Shown here: piece by piece, positions 34,222 to 42,145 of the stretch
Numbering within the stretch: the first letter of the stretch is position 1
How the letters are laid out: every line of letters begins with the position of its first letter
Assembly: GCF_014199685.1 (NCBI RefSeq)
Contig: NZ_JACHNZ010000004.1
Location: 1-64,000, forward strand
Reading direction: 5' to 3'
Source of the DNA: Sphingosinicella soli
GTDB lineage: Bacteria > Pseudomonadota > Alphaproteobacteria > Sphingomonadales > Sphingomonadaceae
DNA: 64,000 bases
The notes under the pieces: generated by a model
Database searches by the model: none
Seen by the model: the letters and a program-made list of their open reading frames with translations, nothing else
Told to the model about the DNA's origin: nothing
Program-made: the position numbers and the translations under genes

Positions 34222-35340
34222 CTACCCGTTCGCCGCGCGGTGCCTGACGAGCCTTGCGACACCCAGAGTAAGCAGCGGCACGACGAAGATGGCAAGCATG
34301 ATATAGCCGAACGCGCCGTAACCCGACGCTATGAGATCAATGAGACCGATCCGCGCCGCAACGAAACCGCAGGCGAGCAGAACAGCCGCCGAAACGCCGA
34401 GACGGGCAAGCGGCGTAAAACGCTTGCCGCGCGTTGCCGCGACACCGGCGATGCGCTCGTTCAGCGTGTTCACGACGCCCACGCCGGTTTCAAGCAGCGC
34501 GCAGAAGATCATCAGCTGGAACGCGATCTGAAGCCACGGCGCGTCCATGCGGCGCAGCAGGAAATCGGACGGCAGCGAGGCGCTCGCAATTTCGGGATAG
34601 AACGCGACCATGCAGAGGAAGAAGGCGATCGCCGGAATCATCGCAAGCGGACCGGCGACGACCCCCGCGATCACAGCGTCGCGCGGACGTGTGAAGTTGG
34701 TCACGAACGAAAGCACGGCAATCGCGCCGACCACGTTGTAGCTGGCGTACGTCAGCCCGCCCATGACCCAGCCCGTGGTGGGCACATCGAGCGCCAGAGA
34801 CGGCGCGATCCTGTCTCCGAACGTCGACAGCGCGAGCACGAGGAACACCGCATAGGTCAGGTAGATGAAGGTCGAGGCATATTTGAAGACCTGCTCGACG
34901 CCCGCATTGCCGAAACTTGCCGTCGCGGCGATCGAGATGACGAGGAACAATGTGCCCACGATCTCCGGCAGGCCGAACACCTCCGCGCCGATCGTGCCGG
35001 CGGCCGCCGCAACGACGGCGAGAATGAGCACCAGCAGCGCCAGATAGGCGATTTCGAACACGACCCAGCCCGGACCGAGCAAAGCCTTGAAAAAGTCGCG
35101 GTAGTTGTAGACCGCAAACCGGTAGGAAAACAGGAACGTCGCCGCGCACACGGCGCTCCACACGACCATGGCAAGCAGAATGCCCATCAGCCCGCCAAAA
35201 GGCCCGCTGCCCAGGAAGAACTCGGCAAGCTCCCGGCCCGTCGCATAGCCGCCGCCGATGACGACGCCCTTGAAGATAAGGCCCGGAAGCAGGAAACGCT
35301 GGAACCACGACGGCTGTGTGGTTGTCGTGGCTGTCATCAA
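34222..35340 (-). CDS. YkvI-family membrane transporter (COG3949)
   Basis: A 372-residue permease with about ten transmembrane helices. Features are FKGVVIGGGYATGRELAEFF in helix 1, which resembles the unwound substrate-binding helix of amino-acid/cation symporters (APC fold), and the YASYNVVGAIAVLSF segment. YkvI has no proven substrate. It lies 2 bp after dgcN, with dipeptidases on both sides, so import of a (D-)amino acid released in the periplasm is the natural inference. An N-terminal TATTTTQPS stretch is unusual but short. Confidence 0.82.
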   Translation of the reverse strand: MMTATTTTQPSWFQRFLLPGLIFKGVVIGGGYATGRELAEFFLGSGPFGGLMGILLAMVVWSAVCAATFLFSYRFAVYNYRDFFKALLGPGWVVFEIAYLALLVLILAVVAAAAGTIGAEVFGLPEIVGTLFLVISIAATASFGNAGVEQVFKYASTFIYLTYAVFLVLALSTFGDRIAPSLALDVPTTGWVMGGLTYASYNVVGAIAVLSFVTNFTRPRDAVIAGVVAGPLAMIPAIAFFLCMVAFYPEIASASLPSDFLLRRMDAPWLQIAFQLMIFCALLETGVGVVNTLNERIAGVAATRGKRFTPLARLGVSAAVLLACGFVAARIGLIDLIASGYGAFGYIMLAIFVVPLLTLGVARLVRHRAANG

Positions 35341-35342
35341 TT

Positions 35343-36377
35343 TTATCCCAGGCAGTTGTCGACGAGTTTTTTGAAGGCGTCACCGCCGCGAATGGGGTCT
35401 GCGACCGGGAGGCCGAGGCGCTTGCTCTCCGCGTCCATCAGGGCCTCGGCCTCCGCAGCGTCCATGTCGCCGGTGTTGAAGGCAAAGCCCGCGCAGCGGA
35501 TCGCCGGGTTGGTGCGGCGCCCGAGCAGCAGGTTGAGCTCGACGGTTTCCTCAAGGCTGGGGATCACATATCCCGGCGCGCCCAGGATCTCCGTGCGGCC
35601 CGGCTGGTGGCACACCACGATGACGTCGGGCTGGCTGCCGTGCAGAAGCCCCAGCGACACCGCCGCGTAGGCCGGGTGAAACAGCGATCCCTGCCCCTCG
35701 ACCACGTCCCAGTGATCGGGTGCCGCATCCGGGCTCAGCACTTCCGCCGCGCCCGCCTCGAAATCCGAAACCACCGCGTCCATCGGAATGCCGCCGCCCG
35801 CGATCATGATGCCGGTCTGGCCCGTCGCGCGGAAATCGACATCGACGCCGCGCTCCGCAAACGCGTTTGCCAGCGACAGCGCCGTGTATTTCTTGCCGAG
35901 CGCGCAGTCCGTCCCCACCGTGAGAAGCCGCTTGCCCGTCCGCTTGCGGCCCGTGCCCACCGGCAAGCCCGCAGGCGGAACGCGCACGTCGATCAGCGCC
36001 CGGCCGTGCTTCGCCGCCGCCGCCGCAAGCTGCGGTACGTCGCCGAGCCGCACATGCATGCCGCTCACCAGATCAAGCCCGGCCTCCAGCGCCTCGACCA
36101 GCGCAGGAACCCACGCCGCCGCAATGCCGCCGCCGCTCGGCGCGACGCCGATCACCAGCGCGCGCGCCCCCGCAGCATACGCCGCCGCAGGGCTCATCAT
36201 CGGCAAACCCGCCGTCACCGTACCCGGCGCCAGACGATACTCGGCTATGCACTTGTCGCCGGCCCAGTCCCGAAGACCGAACGCCGTCTTCGCGTAACCA
36301 CCCTCAACGCTGTCGCCGAGAAACAAAAGATAGGGAGTTGGAAGCCGAAGCGCGGCGTTTCCGGGAAAAGACGACAT
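35343..36377 (-). CDS. dgcN: DUF1611 protein, DgcN-like D-glutamate N-acetyltransferase
   Basis: A 344-residue protein of the DUF1611 family. The N-terminal Rossmann-like half carries GDSVEGGYAKTAFGLRDWAG, and the C-terminal P-loop-like half has GTDCALGKKYTA (155-166), then ATGQTGIMIAGGG and VVEGQGSLFHPAY. NCBI-type annotation calls close relatives DgcN, which N-acetylates D-glutamate as the first step of the DgcN-DgcA pathway. The partner racemase dgcA is in the same run three genes upstream, which supports the call. It lies 56 bp after the Tat dipeptidase and 2 bp before the permease. Whether D-Glu is the actual substrate is unproven here. Confidence 0.8.
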   Translation of the reverse strand: MSSFPGNAALRLPTPYLLFLGDSVEGGYAKTAFGLRDWAGDKCIAEYRLAPGTVTAGLPMMSPAAAYAAGARALVIGVAPSGGGIAAAWVPALVEALEAGLDLVSGMHVRLGDVPQLAAAAAKHGRALIDVRVPPAGLPVGTGRKRTGKRLLTVGTDCALGKKYTALSLANAFAERGVDVDFRATGQTGIMIAGGGIPMDAVVSDFEAGAAEVLSPDAAPDHWDVVEGQGSLFHPAYAAVSLGLLHGSQPDVIVVCHQPGRTEILGAPGYVIPSLEETVELNLLLGRRTNPAIRCAGFAFNTGDMDAAEAEALMDAESKRLGLPVADPIRGGDAFKKLVDNCLG

Positions 36378-36433
36378 GTGCGTGAATACCAGTCAATTCT
36401 TCAGGTTGGAAAGAGAGATTGAACGCCCGGGCT

Positions 36434-37582
36434 TTATGCCCAGGTCGCACCCAGCAACCGGCGGAAGTTTCCTCCCAGGATGGCGGTGATGTTGTCGTTC
36501 GAATATTTGCGGCGGATGAGTTCCTCAACGAGGTCGTAAGTCTTCATCGGATGATCGAAACCGTCCGTATCGATCTTGTCGCGGAACGCATAGCTCGCCT
36601 TGTAGCCGGCCTTCAGCATCTTGTACTGGTCGGCGGGCATGTCGTCATAGCCGTTGAGGTCGGCGTCCGAACCGATGCCGACATGATCGATGCCGATCAG
36701 CTTCACGACATGATCGATGTGATCGACCATGTCGCCGATCGCCGTCGGCTCCTTCGCGCTGACGAACATGCGCACGCCGGTGATGCCCATGACGCCGCCC
36801 TTGGCGCCAAGCGCCTTGATCGCCTCGTCTGCCTTGACGCGCGGGTGATCGACGAGCGCGCGGCAATTGCTGTGCGTGATCGCGATGGGCCTGGGCGAAA
36901 TATCGATGGCGTCGAGCGTGGTGCGATCGCCGCAGTGCGACACGTCGATGAGCATGCCGACGTCGTTCATCGCCTTGATGATCGCCGCGCCGTAATCGGT
37001 GATGCCGCCATCGACACGCTCGGTACTGCCGGAGCCCAGAAGGTTCTGGCTGTTGTAGGTGAGCTGCGAGCAGCGCTGGCCGATCTGGTAGAAGCTCTTC
37101 ACGTCTTCCACCTTGCGGAAGTGCTCGGAATTCTGGACGCCCATGATGACCGCGCACTTGCCTTCACGCTTGGCGCGATCGAGATCCTCGACCTTGCCGA
37201 CGAGCGAGAACACGTGCGAATTGCGGCCCGCGAAGCCCTGCCAAGCGGCGATCCACGCGAGGGTGTTCGCGTAGGCCTCCGGCCCGCCGGTGCCGACGGC
37301 ATTGTGAAAGCCGGTAATGCCGCTCGCGCGGAATTCGGCGGCATCCTTCTCGCTGAGCGGATTCGCGTAATATTCAGGCCGGAAATCGATCTTGAGCGGC
37401 GCGAGCATATCGATGACGAGCGACTGCTTGACGAGATCGACGGCGCGCTTCGAATAGGCCTTCGTCGCCGCAGCGTGGGCGCGGAACAGGCCCGTGTTGA
37501 TCATCGGGAAACCGGTGACGGCCGCTGCCGCAACTGCGCCGCCGAGCAGGCGGCGACGAGAAACTTCGGGCAATGCAGTCAT
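36434..37582 (-). CDS. Exported M19 dipeptidase (Tat)
   Basis: A 382-residue M19 dipeptidase with a twin-arginine signal (SRRRLLGG at 8-15, then a hydrophobic stretch to HAAA), so it is exported folded with its metals. Zinc-site motifs are SLVIDMLAP (the usual first His is replaced: DM instead of DxH), VIMGVQNSEHF, LIDVSHCGD, ITHSNCRAL and HVGIGSDADLNG. It is driven by promoter P2 (37624-37652). It differs clearly from the dipeptidases at 32898 and 60835, so this is not a recent duplication. The altered first metal motif may change its substrate range. Confidence 0.9.
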   Translation of the reverse strand: MTALPEVSRRRLLGGAVAAAAVTGFPMINTGLFRAHAAATKAYSKRAVDLVKQSLVIDMLAPLKIDFRPEYYANPLSEKDAAEFRASGITGFHNAVGTGGPEAYANTLAWIAAWQGFAGRNSHVFSLVGKVEDLDRAKREGKCAVIMGVQNSEHFRKVEDVKSFYQIGQRCSQLTYNSQNLLGSGSTERVDGGITDYGAAIIKAMNDVGMLIDVSHCGDRTTLDAIDISPRPIAITHSNCRALVDHPRVKADEAIKALGAKGGVMGITGVRMFVSAKEPTAIGDMVDHIDHVVKLIGIDHVGIGSDADLNGYDDMPADQYKMLKAGYKASYAFRDKIDTDGFDHPMKTYDLVEELIRRKYSNDNITAILGGNFRRLLGATWA

Positions 37583-37623
37583 CGCCGTTCTCCCTGTCTA
37601 TCTGTGAATTCAGCCCGGTCAGG

Positions 37624-37652
37624 CTTATTAGTCCTGATCGGAAAATTGTCAA
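37624..37652 (-). promoter_or_regulatory. Promoter P2 with core shared with P1
   Basis: On the minus strand: TTGACA (37652-37647), 17 bp, AATAAG (37629-37624), then GCCTG, with the dipeptidase ATG about 40 bp on. Its first 13 bases, TTGACAATTTTCC, are identical to those of P1 at 42083-42095. The -35 hexamer overlaps the TGA stop of the amidohydrolase gene, so the promoter is built into the gene end. Confidence 0.7.
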
Positions 37653-38941
37653 TCAACCGCTTGTCCGGGCGCCTTGGCGATGGCGCCGCCCTTCATGACG
37701 AAGGCGGTGGTTTCGAGCACCCGCACATTGCTGAGCGGATCGCCCTTCACGGCCACGATATCGGCAGCCTTGCCAGGGGCGAGCGTGCCGATCTCGCTGC
37801 CGAGCCCGGCATGCTCCGCCGCCCAAACCGTCGCTGCGCGGATGGTTTCCAGCGGGGTCATCCCCGCTTCCACCATCAGCGCGAACTCCTGCGCATTGTC
37901 GCCGTGCGCGGACACGCCGGAATCGGTGCCGAACGCGATCTTCACGCCTGCCTTGTGCGCGCGCCGCAGCGCATCTACCATCAGCGGGCCGACCTGGCGC
38001 GCCTTGGCGCGCACCGGCGCGGGCATCCATTCGGCCGTTTCGGCGCGCTTCTTCACCGTGTCGCCGGCGAGCAGGGTGGGCACGAGGTAGCCGCCCTTCG
38101 CCTTGAAGAGCTTGGTGGATTCGGCATCGAGATAGGTGCCGTGCTCGATCGAATCGACCCCGGCGCGCAGTGCGGCGTTGACCCCGTCGGTGCCGTGCGC
38201 GTGCGCCGCCACCTTGCGGCCGAGCCGGTGCGCGGTGTCCACGATCGACGTGAGTTCCGCGTCGCTCATCTGCTGGCCGAGACCTGCGGCGGTGTTCGAC
38301 ATCACGCCTCCCGTCGAGGCGGTCTTGATGACATCGGCGCCGCTCTGAATCGCCTGCCGCACCGCACGCGCGCAGTCGTCCGCGCCCGAGCACAAGGTCG
38401 GCGAGCGGTAGAGATCGAGGATTTCCTGACGGTAGCCGTGGATGTCGCCGTGGCCGCCATGCGCCGCCACGCCGCCCGCCGCGATGATGCGCGGCCCTTC
38501 GACCTTGCCCACCGCGATGGCGTTGCGAAGGCCGTAGATGGCCTGCGGCTCGCCGCCGAGATCGATCACCGTGGTGAACCCGGCGCGCAGCGTGCGCCCG
38601 GCAAAGACAACACCGTCGAACGCACTGTCCGTCGCGGACTTGGCGAGCGCGTCGTTGCGCTCGTTGGGGTTGGATTCGCCCGTGATGTGGACGTGACTGT
38701 CGATGAAGCCCGGCATCACGAAGGCATCGCGCAGATCGACGACCTTGCCTTCGCCCACGTACCCATCGCGGATTTCCGTGATGCGGCCGCCCTGAACCAC
38801 GATGGTCTTTTCCGTTTCGACCCGGCCGCTCGCCGGATCGGCAAGCAGGCGCCCGGCCTGAACATACGTGACGGGACCATCGGCCGCAGCCGCGCCGCTG
38901 ATGATCGTGGCTGCAAGCAGCAGCCCGAGAACTGACTTCAT
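37649..38941 (-). CDS. Exported amidohydrolase / Xaa-dipeptidase-like enzyme
   Basis: A 430-residue metal-dependent amidohydrolase with a Sec signal peptide (cleaved near GAAAAD). Motifs run in the classic order: PGFIDSHVHI, the metal-bridging Lys in GADVIKTASTGG, KVAAHAHGTDG, SIEHGTYLD, and the final Asp in IAFGTDSGVSAHG. This matches the Caulobacter Cc2672/Sgx9260 subgroup, which cleaves dipeptides or N-acyl amino acids carrying C-terminal Arg, Lys or hydrophobic residues. It lies 26 bp after dgcA. The exported location suits peptide hydrolysis rather than the cytosolic deacetylation step of the pathway. Confidence 0.88.
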   Translation of the reverse strand: MKSVLGLLLAATIISGAAAADGPVTYVQAGRLLADPASGRVETEKTIVVQGGRITEIRDGYVGEGKVVDLRDAFVMPGFIDSHVHITGESNPNERNDALAKSATDSAFDGVVFAGRTLRAGFTTVIDLGGEPQAIYGLRNAIAVGKVEGPRIIAAGGVAAHGGHGDIHGYRQEILDLYRSPTLCSGADDCARAVRQAIQSGADVIKTASTGGVMSNTAAGLGQQMSDAELTSIVDTAHRLGRKVAAHAHGTDGVNAALRAGVDSIEHGTYLDAESTKLFKAKGGYLVPTLLAGDTVKKRAETAEWMPAPVRAKARQVGPLMVDALRRAHKAGVKIAFGTDSGVSAHGDNAQEFALMVEAGMTPLETIRAATVWAAEHAGLGSEIGTLAPGKAADIVAVKGDPLSNVRVLETTAFVMKGGAIAKAPGQAVD

Positions 38942-38967
38942 GTCTTACCCCTTTTATCCGACTTCGT

Positions 38968-39978
38968 TCAGGCGTCGCGGCCCCAGACGCTATCCGGGCA
39001 GCGCACATATCCGTCTTCATAGACGATTCCGGGCTCCCGATCCTTCGCAAGGAAGATCGGCCCGTCGAGATCGACCACGTCGCAAAGCTGCCCGACGACG
39101 AAGGCCGGCGCCATCGCAAGGCTGGTGCTCACCATGTTGCCGACCATCACGCCGAGCCCGAGTTCGCGCGCCTTCCGGGCCATCGCGAGCCCTTCGGTAA
39201 GGCCGCCGCACTTGTCGAGCTTGATGTTGACGACATTGAAACGCCCGACGAGGCCGGGGACGTCGGCAAGCGTCAGAACGCTCTCGTCGGCGGCCAGCGG
39301 TATCGGGCAGGTGAAACCGTCGAGGTCGGCTTCGGCGCCGCGGCGCAGCGGCTGCTCCAGCAGCTTCACGTCGGCTTCGACGAGAACATCGACGAGCGCG
39401 GGAAGGTCGGCGATGCTGAAGCCCTGGTTGGCATCGACGCCGATCCAGCAATCGGGCCGCGCGGCACGCACCGCGCGGACACGGGCGATATCGTCTTCAA
39501 GATCGCCGGTGAGTTTCAGTTTCAGCGCGCGCGCCTGCGCGTATCCGACCGTGGCGCCCTCCGCCATCACCTCGGGCGTATCGGCGCCGAGCGTCATGGT
39601 GGTGAGCAGCGGACGCGAGGTTTCGAACCCTGCGATGTCCCACACGCTGCGCCCGGTCTGCTTAGCTTCGAGTTCCCACAGCGCGCAGTCGAGCGCATTG
39701 CGCGCGCCGTTTGCGGGCATCAGCGTCTGGAGACCGGCGCGGTCGATGCCGCGCTCGATCTCCGGACGGACGGCTTCGATGGCTTTGCGCATCGCATCGA
39801 CATCGTCGCCGAGATAATAGACGCCGGAAGCCTCTCCCCGCCCCGAATGGGTGCCGTCTGAAAGCGTGACGACAACCAGATCGGAGTGGGTGAAGACATG
39901 CCCTGAAATCCTGAACGGTTTCGCCAGGGGCAGGGATTCAACGGTGACTTCGAGAGAGAGGTTTCCGGCAACCGACAT
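38968..39978 (-). CDS. dgcA: Enolase-superfamily dipeptide epimerase, DgcA-like N-acetyl-D-Glu racemase
   Basis: A 336-residue member of the muconate-lactonizing/dipeptide-epimerase group. Two catalytic lysines face the substrate: Lys153/155 (ALKLKLTG) and Lys253 (NIKLDKCGG). Metal ligands are Asp182 (GVDANQG), Glu208 (LLEQPL) and Asp231 (AADES). It epimerises the alpha-carbon. The candidates are N-acetyl-D-Glu (DgcA) or L-Ala-D-Glu from murein, and the nearby dgcN favours the first. The TAA of the serine hydrolase overlaps its ATG (TAATG), so translation is coupled. ATG 39978 is preferred to the longer frame upstream. Confidence 0.85.
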   Translation of the reverse strand: MSVAGNLSLEVTVESLPLAKPFRISGHVFTHSDLVVVTLSDGTHSGRGEASGVYYLGDDVDAMRKAIEAVRPEIERGIDRAGLQTLMPANGARNALDCALWELEAKQTGRSVWDIAGFETSRPLLTTMTLGADTPEVMAEGATVGYAQARALKLKLTGDLEDDIARVRAVRAARPDCWIGVDANQGFSIADLPALVDVLVEADVKLLEQPLRRGAEADLDGFTCPIPLAADESVLTLADVPGLVGRFNVVNIKLDKCGGLTEGLAMARKARELGLGVMVGNMVSTSLAMAPAFVVGQLCDVVDLDGPIFLAKDREPGIVYEDGYVRCPDSVWGRDA

Positions 39979-41960
39979 TAGAACTGAACTCCAAAGCTGA
40001 TGAGATGGAAGGCGAACGCGGCCCACAGGATCACGATCGCGGCGAGAAGGATGAGAACGCTCCACAGTTTGGAGAACCAGCCGCGCGCGCCTGTCCACAC
40101 GAGGACAAGGTTCCACGCCGCGACCGCCACCATGCCGATGAAGGCAACCGTGCCGACGATCTGGAGCAGGTACACGGCCCAGTCCATCGCGCCGCCGAGC
40201 AGGCTGAAATCGCCCATCATCGTGATGATCGTCGTCGCCCAGCCGATGAGCACCAGCGTCACCGCCGCCGCAAACCCGCGGACGAGGCGGAACACCTTGA
40301 GATCCTTGCCGACAAGCGCCAGCCGCGCACCGTAGCGACGGCGAACAACGGCGCCGACCGGCCATGACAGAGCGGTGAGCCCGAGGATGACGAGACCCGC
40401 GATTACGCCGGGCGACAGCCACGCAGGCGAGGCATACCACACCGGTCGCTGCAGCATCATGATGGCCGAGATGGCATCGATGCTGACCCAGTCGACCTTG
40501 CCGTCCTTGAGCTTGGCGGCAAGGCGGCCATGACCGCCGACCTCTTCCCAGACGAAGGGTGCGGTTTCCACCCACTTCGAATCCTCGCCGCCGGTGTTCT
40601 TGAACGGCAGGACGAGATTGCCCTTGGCATCAAGCGCAATCTTCATTCCGCCCGCAAGATCGAGCGCCTTCATGAAGCTCGACTCCGCGCGCCGCGAGCT
40701 GATGTAGGTGCCCGCCAGCATTTTCGCATGCTCGGCCGCCGTCTTTGCATCGACGCCCGCCGTGATCGTGCGCTCAAGCGGGAAGTAGCGATCCGCGAAA
40801 CCTTCGAACAAATGGCTGCGGATCGGGCTGGTCACGCCCTCCTTCCCCGCGCTGTTCATGGAAATGTAGATGCCGACGTTTTCCTGCGGGAACAGCATCA
40901 GATTGCTATGGAACCACTGCGAGTCGCCGCCGTGGCCGATCGCCGTCTGACCGTTGATCTGCTGTTCGTAGAAGCCGAGCGCCATGCGGTTGAGCGGCGG
41001 CAGAATGGTGAGCGTCGTCGTGTGCATCAGCTTCGCCGTTTCGGGCGAGAGCAGCGGCCCGCCGTTCGAAAGATGCGCGATCATGAACTTCGCCATGTCC
41101 GCGCCGCTCGCGGCAAGGCTGCCCGCCGGCGCAAGACCAATCACTTCATAAGGTTTGGGCTCGCCGGACGCTGTCGCATAGCCCTTCGACATCAGCGGCT
41201 GCAGCCGCTGCGGCAGCGGCTGGCGGAAGCTCGAATGGTTCATGCCGAGCGGCGCGAAGATGCGCTGATCGATATAGTCATCGAAAGACATGCCGGACGC
41301 ACGCTCGACGATATAGCCCGCGAGCGCGGTCGCGTAGTTCGAATAGGCCGGCGTCGTCCCCGGCGCGAAAATCCGGTTCGGCACCCAGCGCTTCAGAAGA
41401 TCGCCGAGCGGCGCGGGCTTGCCCACCGAAATCAGGCCGCGAATCTGTTCTTCGAAACCGGCGGTGTGCGTCAGGATGTTGCGCAGCGTCACCGGCTTGC
41501 CGTCACGCGCCGGAATCTTGAAATCGAGGTACGTGTTCACGTCCGCGTCGAGATCGAGCTTGCCCTCCTGCACGAGCTGCATCACCGCCGTCCATGTGAA
41601 CAGCTTCGACACCGAACCGGGGCGGAACAGTGTTGTCTCCGGATCGACCGGCGTGCGCTTCTCGACGTCCGAATAGCCGAAACCGCGCTGCGTCAGCACC
41701 GCGCCGTCCTTCACCACGACAACGACCGCGCCCGCAACGGCGCCGCGCGCCAGTGCATAGGGCATGAAACCGTCGAGCCAGGAATCGACATCGGCCTTCG
41801 TGAGCGTCGGTCCGCTCGGCACCGGAATCGGTACACCGGCGGCTTCGGGCGTCGCCGCCACGGGATTGGCGGGCGCAGGCCCCTGCACCGGCTGCGCCAG
41901 TGCGGGCAGCGCCATCAGGGCAACCGCTCCTGCAAAAAGAGGTTTCAGTAAGGCTCGCAT
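39978..41960 (-). CDS. Exported serine hydrolase (beta-lactamase family) with membrane tail
   Basis: A 660-residue protein. After a signal peptide (to ALAQP) comes a class-C-like serine hydrolase domain with SVSK at 116-119 (nucleophile Ser and Lys), YSN at 206-208 and HGG at 343-345. A middle domain (about 400-510) resembles the C-terminal barrel of D-aminopeptidase-like proteins. Four or five hydrophobic helices end the protein (about 520-660). The active site should face the periplasm, anchored by the tail. Relatives cut D-amino-acid peptides or esters; true antibiotic resistance is unlikely. It is the first gene of the run under P1, with GGAGGGGG before the ATG. Confidence 0.88.
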   Translation of the reverse strand: MRALLKPLFAGAVALMALPALAQPVQGPAPANPVAATPEAAGVPIPVPSGPTLTKADVDSWLDGFMPYALARGAVAGAVVVVVKDGAVLTQRGFGYSDVEKRTPVDPETTLFRPGSVSKLFTWTAVMQLVQEGKLDLDADVNTYLDFKIPARDGKPVTLRNILTHTAGFEEQIRGLISVGKPAPLGDLLKRWVPNRIFAPGTTPAYSNYATALAGYIVERASGMSFDDYIDQRIFAPLGMNHSSFRQPLPQRLQPLMSKGYATASGEPKPYEVIGLAPAGSLAASGADMAKFMIAHLSNGGPLLSPETAKLMHTTTLTILPPLNRMALGFYEQQINGQTAIGHGGDSQWFHSNLMLFPQENVGIYISMNSAGKEGVTSPIRSHLFEGFADRYFPLERTITAGVDAKTAAEHAKMLAGTYISSRRAESSFMKALDLAGGMKIALDAKGNLVLPFKNTGGEDSKWVETAPFVWEEVGGHGRLAAKLKDGKVDWVSIDAISAIMMLQRPVWYASPAWLSPGVIAGLVILGLTALSWPVGAVVRRRYGARLALVGKDLKVFRLVRGFAAAVTLVLIGWATTIITMMGDFSLLGGAMDWAVYLLQIVGTVAFIGMVAVAAWNLVLVWTGARGWFSKLWSVLILLAAIVILWAAFAFHLISFGVQF

Positions 41961-42066
41961 ATTCCCCCTCCAGACTTCCTTGCCGCGCGGAGCGGCATGT
42001 TGCATTGCGTGTTCGACGCGGACGATATACCGTGCGCGCGAACTAGTTATTTTGTCCCATGCAGGC

Positions 42067-42095
42067 AATAATGAGCCCATTTGGAAAATTGTCAA
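42067..42095 (-). promoter_or_regulatory. Promoter P1 of the peptide-catabolism run
   Basis: On the minus strand: TTGACA (42095-42090), 16 bp, CATTAT (42073-42068), then GCCTG. It lies about 110 bp before the serine hydrolase ATG. The 13 bases TTGACAATTTTCC recur exactly in P2. It sits 50-75 bp upstream of the divergent XRE-cupin gene, well placed for control by it. Confidence 0.7.
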
Positions 42096-42100
42096 ACAGC

Positions 42101-42145
42101 ATGATGCAGCAGACATCGCCTTCGGGCCCCGAGGTCCGGGCGTGA
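42101..42145 (+). other. Possible 14-codon leader ORF coupled to the XRE-cupin start
   Basis: ATG ATG at 42101 opens a 14-residue frame (MMQQTSPSGPEVRA). Its TGA at 42143-42145 overlaps the regulator's GTG at 42142 (GTGA). It may be a translated leader that couples or attenuates the regulator, or it may be chance. It has no clear ribosome site. Confidence 0.3.

Noticed and set aside
36419-38935. 838-residue frame antisense to the dipeptidase and amidohydrolase
   Set aside because: Same type of GC-rich shadow; the opposite strand carries full catalytic motifs.
39978-41960. Serine hydrolase as an antibiotic-resistance beta-lactamase
   Set aside because: The membrane tail, extra domain and coupling to an epimerase point to peptide or ester hydrolysis; the fold alone does not show resistance.
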